Source of the DNA: Apoda limacodes
Lineage: Eukaryota > Arthropoda > Insecta > Lepidoptera > Limacodidae
NCBI GenBank assembly: GCA_946406115.1
Contig: OX291548.1
Coordinates: forward strand, 6,808,373-6,872,372
Length of the DNA stretch: 64,000 nucleotides
Direction: 5' to 3'
Shown here one piece after another: positions 56,188 through 64,000 of the stretch. The notes beneath the pieces were generated by a model that was not told the origin of the DNA, did no database searches, and saw only the letters and a list, made by a program, of their open reading frames with translations. Position 1 is the first letter of the stretch; each line of letters starts with the position of its first letter. Both the position numbers and the translations under genes were made by a program.

Positions 56188-56775
56188 CTTAGGGTTACGT
56201 ACCAAAAGGAAACGGGACCCTATTACTAAGACTCTGCTGTCCGTCCGCCCGTTCGTCTGTCACCAAGCTCTATCTCATGAACCGTGATAATTTGACAGTT
56301 GAAATTTTCATAGAGGATGTTTTTCTGTTGCCGCTATTACAACAAATACTAAAAAACAGAATAAAATAAATTGTTAAGGGGGCTCCCATACAACAAACGT
56401 GATATTTTGCTAGTTTTTGCCCGATTTTGATAATAGCAACAGAGAATATTTAAGGCGGTCTCCCATAAAACAAACCTGATTTTTTTGCCGTTTTTATAGA
56501 TAATGATACGGAACGGTACAGAAATGGTTGTGGAATGAGCTCCCTGCCAAGGTTTTCACTAAGGACTGCAGTATTGGGTTCTTCAAGAAAGAAGTTATTG
56601 GATTTTTGAAGGGTCGGCAACGCGCGAGTGATACTTCTGTTGTTGCAAGCGTCCATAGGCCACGGTGACCGCTTTCCATCAGGCGGACCGTGAGCTTGTT
56701 TACCACTTTTGTGGAATAAAAAAAAATCAAACTACCCTTCGTGCGCGAATCCGACTTGCACTTCGCCGATTTTTT
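56188..56775 (-). repeat. Reversed copy of the GGCCAAGTGCGAGTCGG repeat, split by a LINE end
   Basis: The body runs from TTAGGGTTACGTACCAAAAGG to GATAATGATACGGAAC (56512), and resumes at about 56735 with CCCTTCGTGCGCGAATCCGAC and TGCACTTCGCCGATTTTTT. It is the reverse of the copy at 54269-54688. The gap is filled by a LINE 3' end. Confidence 0.65.
56513..56732 (+). pseudogene. CR1-type LINE 3' end nested in the repeat
   Basis: GGTTGTGGAATGAGCTCCCTG, TTCAAGAAAGAAGTTATTGG, GGTCGGCAACGCGCGAGTGA and ACCATCAGG-like tail with GGACCGTGAGCTTGTTTACCAC and an A-rich end. It was clearly inserted into the older repeat. Confidence 0.8.
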
Positions 56776-57561
56776 CCTTTAAACCGTAGTATAATTACGG
56801 CTTTTCACTAGTCTTTAGGGACATCACCACTTCTCCAGCACAGGTTGAAGAGACGGTGCACTTAATTCACAACTACTCTTGTCCTGCTTTCAGCATCTCA
56901 GCACAAATCCTATCATACCCAGCTGTCTTTCCTAGTTCGTTAGCTTTAATATGCGTTTATTATTTCTCCTTTGCTTATCTCACTTCCATCCATATCTCCA
57001 TTCGTATCTATTGTAAGTAATTGTGCATCATCTTTTTCTAACAAATTAAGTAGCGCAAAAAAAAGCCATTTTTATATAATAGAATATTATGTATGTATGT
57101 CTTCTTAGTTTTTATACCAAGAAGTGGGTAATCAGCATCTGGATACACACCCCCATCATAATGTTGTGGACAGCCTCTTTACCCATTACTTGAGTCCTAC
57201 GTGACAGGGGGTGAGCCTATCGCCGCCAACACTGGTGTATCTGGATGAAGGCGGCTTCATATATGTCCCATACGTGGTAAATAACCAGTTTTTAACTGTA
57301 AATTAAAAGAGGTGGTATAGAATAATATAACCAATTCCTAACTAACTAGAAGCCATAAGTCAGAAACGGGTGGGAATGATGCTGTAGGATTAACCTTAAA
57401 CACATGATTCTGAGGAACAAGACGTAAGTAAAGTAAAATCATTGTATCCTCAACAGCTGAGTTCGTATAAAAATGATTGCGGATTGAGTTATCAGAAAAA
57501 GATTACAGCGTCTTTCTCGTAATAAGTTCCTACACATTTCATATTTTCATATCTGTATAGC
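56776..57561. other. Gene-free sequence
   Basis: No supported gene or repeat. Confidence 0.35.
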
Positions 57562-57720
57562 TAATCCGAGGATTTCAATCTGAGCCCCATCGTAGCCCGA
57601 AGCAATTTGCGTGTACGGAGAATTGAGCTTCAAGCTTGTTTTCCATATTCCAATATCGAATGCAAAACCTTTTGATGCACTTTTAACATGCAAGCTGAGC
57701 TCCGTACGGTCGACATCACA
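57562..57720 (+). repeat. Unnamed dispersed repeat, copy 2
   Basis: Partner of 42761-42930, same orientation, about 85-90% identical by eye, with small indels. Confidence 0.85.
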
Positions 57721-57833
57721 GCATTCAAATTTAATAAAAAAAGGTTACTAAAGACTATTTAGTGATGGTACCTGGTAATATCTACCTATACATATATATC
57801 ACATGTAGTAAATATTGATAATATTGATTCTCC

Positions 57834-58042
57834 CAGCAGTTGTACACACAGATTTCTTCTTGGAGCAGGAGGCTAAGTCCATAGTCCACCGCGCTGGCGC
57901 AGTGAGATGTGAAAGGTGTTTGTCGAACTGGTCACTACTCGACTGTCAGAGTTATCAAGATGTCCATAAGTCTTCTGATTTGGCTAAGCGACAGCTATCA
58001 TATGACAAACAATTAGCAAAAATTATTAACATATTAAAATAA
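57834..58042 (+). CDS. Candidate terminal exon, unrecognised
   Basis: An open frame preceded by a splice acceptor-like TTGATTCTCCCAG (ending about 57836) encodes about 69 residues (VVHTDFFLEQEAKSIVHRAG, GAVRCERCLSNWSLLDC) and stops right before an AATAAA (58038-58043). Base composition is less AT-biased than the surroundings. No family is recognised and there is no partner exon, so this may be chance or part of an unknown element. Confidence 0.25.
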
Positions 58043-58369
58043 AAGTAAAAGGTAATTACTTTAATAATTTATTAATCGCTTGACAGTGATACAACTTTTT
58101 AGGCTATACATAAAATAAATACTTTTTCAAGTTTTTTATGCAATAAAGGCCATACTTCTTCAAATACCGACAACCTAGGTAACATTAACAGTACCACATT
58201 AGTTATTGCCCTTAAAAACACAATTGAAGCCATTACGTAGACAGAATTTTAGGTTAAGGACTGAGAACTCGACAAATTAGGCGAGAAATCAATTGTTGTA
58301 CGCAAACTTAATCCACACTTTCGGGTAGCGTAAAAATAAATAAAACTACTGCAAGAAATTTAATAAGTT
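58043..58369. other. Gene-free sequence
   Basis: Nothing recognised. Confidence 0.3.
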
Positions 58370-58717
58370 TTATCTTTTTGTAGTTAATGAGTTACATTGA
58401 TATATTTTGGCTTGGTGGAAATCGTACGACATTTTTATTTTACAAGTATGTTTCCTGTTAAAAATATAAATGACTACATTAAGGCTAAACATTAATTTTA
58501 TACAAACAGTCCGCCATAGAAAGCGTCTAGACAGAGCAACCGTGAGTCCCGCGGTGAGACGAGGGTATGCGCACCCGTCTACCATTATGTCATATATGGC
58601 TAGTTGGGTGCTGTCCAGCCAGTCATACATTTTGTCGCGGCGCCACGACTGTCTATTTATCAAATGTATGAATGAAATAAATGTTTCGATTAGGGTAACA
58701 CTGTCAATGTTGCCCAT
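58370..58717 (-). CDS. Candidate small coding exon, unrecognised
   Basis: An ATG in good context (AACAAATGGGC at 58717) opens 115 codons. The first 70 (NRQSWRRDKMYDWLDSTQLA, VDGCAYPRLTAGLTVALSRR) come from clearly GC-richer DNA than the neighbourhood. The last 45 codons are AT-rich and may be intron or untranslated sequence. No domain is recognised; it could be a host exon or a piece of a mobile element. Confidence 0.3.
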   Translation of the reverse strand: MGNIDSVTLIETFISFIHLINRQSWRRDKMYDWLDSTQLAIYDIMVDGCAYPRLTAGLTVALSRRFLWRTVCIKLMFSLNVVIYIFNRKHTCKIKMSYDFHQAKIYQCNSLTTKR

Positions 58718-58727
58718 TTGTTTTTAA

Positions 58728-59567
58728 TTTACCCAAATTAACTATAACTGTCAAAAATTCTTCTTTTTCTAAATCCAACATTGTTTATAAACATCTATGT
58801 TTTGAAGGTAATAATAAACCAAATAATATGATAATCTTATTGCTGTACTTTTTTTGTTCTTCAATTATAATGAATAATCAACTTAACTTACAGTTTGTCT
58901 TTCAACAGTGAATTAGTTGCTTATGGTCTCTGGTGACCCCACACAAAATTGAAACATGATTGTTTTAAAATATTTAAAAATTATGCATTATAATAAATAA
59001 AAAAGGAAACATATTAATAAATAAATAACTATAATAAGAAAATTGAATCTGTCGCTACTAATTGAGGACTCCGCTACAAGGTAGGAAGCTATAAGAAGCG
59101 CTGATGCACTCCGAACACAATAACACATTTTTTTTTTCAATTATGTTGTTCCCAAGCACCTAGTTAAAGGTCAATCGAGAAAAAATAACTTGGTCAAAAT
59201 TGATAGTTTCTATGCTTATTGAGACAGTCAATTTTCTGTTTCACAGTATTTCAATTAGAAATGTTCGGTTCGTGCAAAACTCTAATTAACCTACAACCAC
59301 AGCATATCTGCAAAATTATGTACAACATAATCATGTTATAGCGCGTAGGTCTAGCTCAGCAGCGGCCCTCGATACCGACATTAAATAAAATAAAACTACG
59401 TCGAAGCACGCTCGCGTAAACAACCTAAGGGAACGAAATGTGTCGATCGATTATGAAAACAACTGTATTTGGCTCAACGACTACTTACATTATATATACG
59501 ATTATTGAACAAACTAAAACAGGTGTATCTTCTTCAGTTAACTATATATGTTATTATAATAATTTAT
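58728..59567. other. Gene-free sequence
   Basis: Nothing recognised. Confidence 0.3.
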
Positions 59568-59640
59568 GGGGACTTACTACGATATGTTTTTATTTTGTTT
59601 CCGATATTTATTTTCCGATATTTGTTTTCCGGTAATTCCA
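59568..59640 (+). repeat. Half copy of the GGGTCTTACTACGAT MITE
   Basis: GGGGACTTACTACGATATG followed by TTTTATTTTGTTTCCGATATTT corresponds to one arm of the 180-bp palindromic element at 40561-40740. Confidence 0.6.
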
Positions 59641-60853
59641 TGATCACAGTATGCATGCAGAAAATAGTAAAGCGCGAGTCGAAAAAAAGTAAAAATATCT
59701 AAAACTAAAAAGCTGTAAATAAAAATAAATAAATATAAAAACCCGACTGTAAAAACATTACGAACTAGAAAGCAATAAAAAAGTGCATATAAAACATATC
59801 AAATTTTAGTGAAATATTTGGTAATGTTTTTGGTGCACTTTCAAATAATTGTTTACAACAGCGAACCTGTGTATACTTTAACCTGTTACCTGAACTAAAC
59901 TATGGTTAAAGCAGTATTGCCAGTTTATAGTTTCATCAACAAACGAATGAGCACATTCGCACGAGAACAAATAGACAACTCGATATAATAAACATAAAAT
60001 GTAAGAGCCAATTAGAAAATGAGACGGCAGCGCTGCTCATTACGTACCTTTACTGTTATTACTTCCTACTACACACAGACAGATAGTCAGGCAGTTATAT
60101 ATATAAAAAAATCCAAATAAGAGTATGTAGATATTAATTGCACTTAAATTACACTAAGATCCAACACTGGTGGTTTCCTTAAAAATATTGATAGAGGGAT
60201 CCTTAAAGATGTATGGACGCTCAGGACAGGTTCGATTTTCAGGAATCAAATTAAATCATATTACAGCAATCTTGTTTCATAAATTTACTGTATGTATCTT
60301 AGCAAATATATGTTAATATGTATATTATATTTATTATATATTAATAAATATGATATTTTATTTGATATATATGTATTTATTTTAATTGACTATGTTCTAC
60401 AGTTTTAAATATTATATATAATTTATTATGTTCTTTGTTAATGTTAATACCTTTTAAATTATGTATGTATATATTTAATTATGCATCACGTACCTTTTCT
60501 GTATATTTTTCTTGTTGTATCTACCCAAAGGTTGTCTGGTAGGAACGCTTATAAGCGATAAGACCGCCTGATTGCATACTATAAGTTCATTTCTTAATTT
60601 TAATTTGTTTATTATTCAGGACAGGTTCGATTAAGTATGCTGTTCAAATGTTCCTCCGCTCGTAAAAATTAGGTTGACCGTCGTATCTCTACAAATATTT
60701 AAGTAGGTATACAGGTAATTGTTCAATACTCCTAACCCAGAAATGAAACCTTGGAATGTAGAATGACCTTTTTTGTATTTGCCTATGTTCTGCTTCTTCT
60801 GTTGGTTGCATCAGCTTTGTTAGTGTGGTACAAGCAACCCAACCATAAACCCT
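59641..60853. repeat. Gene-free, with a short dispersed repeat
   Basis: 59990-60065 matches 47335-47412 (AACATAAAATGTAAGAGCC, GAAAATGAGACGGCAGCGC). No gene. The segment 60290-60500 is extremely AT-rich. Confidence 0.45.
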
Positions 60854-62222
60854 CTAGTAGCAGTAGTCCAGTTGTTAGTCCGGTTGACCGAACTACTGAA
60901 ACTTTTAAGTTGCAATAGTTCGGTTGTGACGAAGAACCGAACTATTGATACTTTTTTAGTAGCAACAGTCCGGTTACTTAATAATTGCTTGTTTAAATTA
61001 TTAATTATCCGGCTTTTTGGTACTAAAGGGGTGCTTTGTATCATAGTTAAGGTATTATAACTATTTTTAGTTTGACAGCTATCATCCGAAATAAAGATCT
61101 AGATAAGGCCTATCACTTTTGTAAGGAAACAACTTGTCTACGAACAATGGTTTTGAAGATACAGCCCTTTCTAATTTGACAGCTGTCATCCGCAATAAAG
61201 GTCTTGTTAAGGTCTATCACTTTTGTAAGGAAACAACTAGTCTACGAACAATGGTTTTGAAGATACAGCCCTTTCTTGTTTGACAGCTGTCATCCGAAAT
61301 AAAGGTCTTGATAAGGTCTATCACTTCTGTACAGAAGTGACTAGTCTACGATCGATAGTTACAGAGATACAGCCGGTTTTAGTTTGACAGCTGTCATCCG
61401 AAATAAAGGTCTTGATAAGGTCTATCACTTCTGTACAGAAGTGACTAGTCTACGATCGATAGTTACAGAGATACAGCCGGTTTTAGTTTGACAACTATCA
61501 TCCGAAATAAAGCTCTTCATGAGATCTATTACTTCTGTAAACAAACAACTGGTCTATGATCAATAGTTTCCCAGATATGAGCCTTTTTAGTTTGACAGCT
61601 GCCATACGAAATGAAGATCTTGATGAGATCTATCACTTCTGTAAAAAACAACCGGTCAATGATAAATAGTTTCTGAGATATGGGCCTATTTAGTTTGACA
61701 TCTGTCGTTCGAAACGAAGAGCTTGATGAAATCTATCACTTTTGAAAAGTAAAATTTACAAAATAAGAGCCCGTGTGAGCAATTAAGGTTTTGCCTGCCC
61801 GTAATGACACTGTTTACGAGCAAGTGTGATAAAAAAATATATGGTTTTAACGATTAATACTAACTTTACCGCAAAAAAAATATTTTTTTTACTTATGATT
61901 AAAAATTGATAATATTAAAAAAAAATTAAAGAAAAGTTTCCAAAAGAGGGTTTTTATGATAAAAAAAATTGACATTCATTTGTTTTTCGACACTCATTTG
62001 TTTTTTTTAAGATAACGTTAATTTTCTTAACAAAATGTTTTTTTGATATAAAATAGTTTGTAAATATATTTTGTTTAAATTATTAAGTAACCGGACTGTT
62101 GCTACTAAAAAAGTATCAATAGTTCGGTTCTTCGTCACAACCGAACTATTGCAACTTAAAAGTTTCAGTAGTTCGGTCAACCGGACTAACAACCGGACTA
62201 CTGCTACTACTGCTGCTACTAG
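60854..62222. mobile_element. Foldback-type element with internal tandem array (1.37 kb)
   Basis: Inverted ends: 60854-60986 and 62078-62222 are reverse complements (CTAGTAGCAG...TTAGTCCGGTTGACCGAACTACTG...CAACAGTCCGGTTACTTAATAATT). Each arm also contains its own hairpin CAATAGTTCGGTT-GTGACGAAG-AACCGAACTATTG, a perfect 13-bp stem (60913-60947 on the left). Between the arms lie seven 104-bp tandem units and an AT-rich spacer. No transposase is present. Confidence 0.8.
61071..61745 (+). repeat. Seven 104-bp tandem units
   Basis: TTTGACAGCTGTCATCCGAAA recurs at about 61071, 61175, 61279, 61383, 61487, 61591 and 61693. The unit contains the palindromes TGACAGCTGTCA and, in two copies, CACTTCTGTACAGAAGTG (61322-61339 and 61426-61443). 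Adjacent units 3 and 4 are almost identical; the outer ones are more diverged. Confidence 0.9.
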
Positions 62223-62826
62223 ACTGCATAAACGCCAAATTAAAGGTTTCCCGGCAATCAAAACAAAGTACAAAACTAGTTATATTTATCATACGAAGTA
62301 AGTGTATGTGAAAACTCACCCTGGAGGAAGTTTTAATGACCAGTATAAAAGCAATTAATGAAAAACAGCTGCGGATCTTTTAGAAAAATCTAAAAAGACC
62401 GGCATCGAAAATACTTGTCCGTACTCGGTGGTTTAGGCTTATCGGAGTTACTTATATGATAGTTTTTTTTCCTTGTTTTTTTTTTAGCTAACTATATATA
62501 TATATAAATTTACATACATATAGATAGTTATGATTCTAGATAGCTAGATAGATAACTCCTAAATCACACATTGTATTTTAAAAAATTATAAATAAATATT
62601 TGATGTGTTTAACATCCAATACTTATGGCGTATTTAACTTTTTTTTTATTTTTAGATGAAACAACTCGGTAAAATGAAATTATTAAGATTTAAAAAATGT
62701 GTTTTGTTTGGTATCAAATATATTTCTGTAAATTTATTTTAGTTTTTGGTATTACTTTGGTAATCCATTCTTAATTTTTAAACATTAACTTGTTGGCATC
62801 CAAATTCAAATACGTAGCTCAATGTT
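62223..62826. other. Gene-free sequence
   Basis: Nothing recognised. Confidence 0.3.
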
Positions 62827-62959
62827 CTACTGATACGTACGTAGCTCTACTGATACGTACGTAGCTCTACTGATACGTACGTAGCTCTACTGATACGTAC
62901 GTAGCTCTACTGATACGTACGTAGCTCTACTGATACGTACGTAGCTCTACTGATACGTG
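62827..62959 (+). repeat. 20-bp tandem repeat with ACGTACGT core
   Basis: CTACTGATACGTACGTAGCT repeats perfectly six times from 62827 and ends in a partial seventh copy. Each unit holds the self-complementary TACGTACGTA. Confidence 0.95.
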
Positions 62960-63084
62960 TCTGCTTTAGAGCTTTTTCTCTTTATTTTAATGTTTTTGTT
63001 AAAATTTTATAATACAATATTATAACAGATACTATTCGAAAATAAATTTGCTAAGTAACTTATATAAATTATGAACATACTAGC

Positions 63085-63512
63085 ATTTGCCAGCTGCTAA
63101 ATTTGGTTATCGGCATGGGATTTTTACGTCAATTCCTTAATTATACTTTTTTCCTGAACTACTGCAGTTGGCTGATGCAGCCATTACTGCTCCGCCGGGC
63201 TTTTGGGGCGAGACTCTGAAGGAGTCTCAGCACATATAGCGCCCAACGCTCAAGGGTAAATTATACTAATGAAGTTTACCATAGCAAGCTCAGCTATTAT
63301 AGCTATGGTTCGTTTCAGCTTAGTTATAGTTATTTCCGCAGTAACTGTTGATTTTTACGGGATAATAACTATCCTATGTCCTACACCAGGACTCAAACTA
63401 TTTCTATACCACATTTCATCTAAATTGGTTCCGCGGTTTACACGAGAAGAGGTAACAGACAGACAGACAGAGAGAGCTACTTTCACATTTATATTAGTAT
63501 GGATTAAGTAGG
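63085..63512 (+). repeat. Old LINE/SINE-derived dispersed repeat
   Basis: CTGCTAAATTTGGTTATCGGC at the start, then CACATTTCATCTAAATTGGTTCCGCGGTTTA, a GACAGACAGACAGAGAG run and CATTTATATTAGTATGGATTAAG at the end. This is the typical 3' part of a common lepidopteran retroelement-derived repeat; the exact family is not decided. Confidence 0.5.
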
Positions 63513-64000
63513 ATCAGAAACACATAAATCGACCTTAACTTTTATGAACTCTTACCTACCTTGAACTGAGACTCAGAAAGTTGCCATAAAGTTAATTTGC
63601 GAGTGATTCCGTGCACGTACTCATTTTTAATCCAGTTTAGTGCATTATCTATATATAATTATCTAAAAAATTGTTGTGGTGATTTAATTTTACTGAACTA
63701 AGGACTTATTAATTGTTTTAAAGTTTTTCTGTTCATATCACTTGAAGATTGACACTTGACCTCCCGATATGTCGATGCTTTTTGATCATAGTGCTTCAAA
63801 ATTGGAGCTCAAATCTTCGATTAATCACGGTAAAGACTCCCGTAAATATGTCTTAAAGCTCTTAACTCATAGAGTTTTTCTTATTATTTTCAATTCAAAA
63901 ATATTCCGTATCGAGGCATGAACATAAAATCCGAAATAAGAGTATTCACCAAAGTGACCAACACCACTGATGTAGCCCAAATAGTTAATAGCCAAGCTAA
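63513..64000. other. Gene-free sequence
   Basis: Nothing recognised to the end of the window. Confidence 0.35.

Overview
The window looks like lepidopteran nuclear DNA. It is AT-rich, has almost no recognisable host exons, and is packed with repeats I associate with moths and butterflies: CR1-type LINE 3' ends closing in CCACCTTAGTGGTATAAA, tRNA-headed SINEs, and a very common dispersed repeat carrying GGCCAAGTGCGAGTCGGAC and GGGTTCCGTA. Species cannot be named from the sequence alone.

The centrepiece is a Polinton/Maverick (adintovirus-like) element at about 4583-18060. Two nearly identical terminal inverted repeats of about 1.4-1.5 kb flank about 10 kb of tightly packed genes, all on the + strand. 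In order these are a protein-primed family B DNA polymerase, an FtsK/A32-type packaging ATPase, a small basic hydrophobic-tailed protein, a 259-aa protein of unknown role, a retroviral-type integrase, a penton-like minor capsid protein, a pX/pVI-like minor virion protein, a hexon-like major capsid protein and an adenain-like cysteine protease. This is a replication, integration, packaging and virion-assembly set. Each inverted repeat also carries its own copy of an unrecognised small nuclear-looking gene, plus an array of 49-bp hairpin-forming units (9 copies on the left, 11 on the right). The polymerase, integrase and minor capsid genes carry stops or frameshifts, so this copy looks non-autonomous as written. 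The two repeats are still almost identical, which suggests a young insertion, recent gene conversion or assembly error.

Region by region: 1-4.6 kb holds a 1.1-kb hAT-like non-autonomous transposon with a perfect 8-bp target duplication and copies of the GGCCAAGTGCGAGTCGG repeat. 18-31 kb is gene-poor with LINE fragments and degenerate tandem repeats. 31.5-33 kb is a 5'-truncated CR1-type LINE with reverse transcriptase. 33-43 kb contains inverted-repeat (foldback) elements, a SINE and rearranged LINE pieces. 43.6-46.9 kb is a decayed BEL/Pao retrotransposon. 47.6-51.6 kb is a SINE followed by a 3.66-kb DNA transposon with about 40-bp inverted ends and a broken transposase-like gene. 53.1-54.3 kb is a broken Tc1/mariner transposase, followed by more dispersed repeats, one with a nested LINE insertion. 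57.8-58.7 kb has two weak candidate exons. 60.9-62.2 kb is a foldback element enclosing seven 104-bp tandem units, followed by a 20-bp ACGTACGT array.

All functional names rest on motif and gene-order recognition by eye. No alignments or database searches were run.
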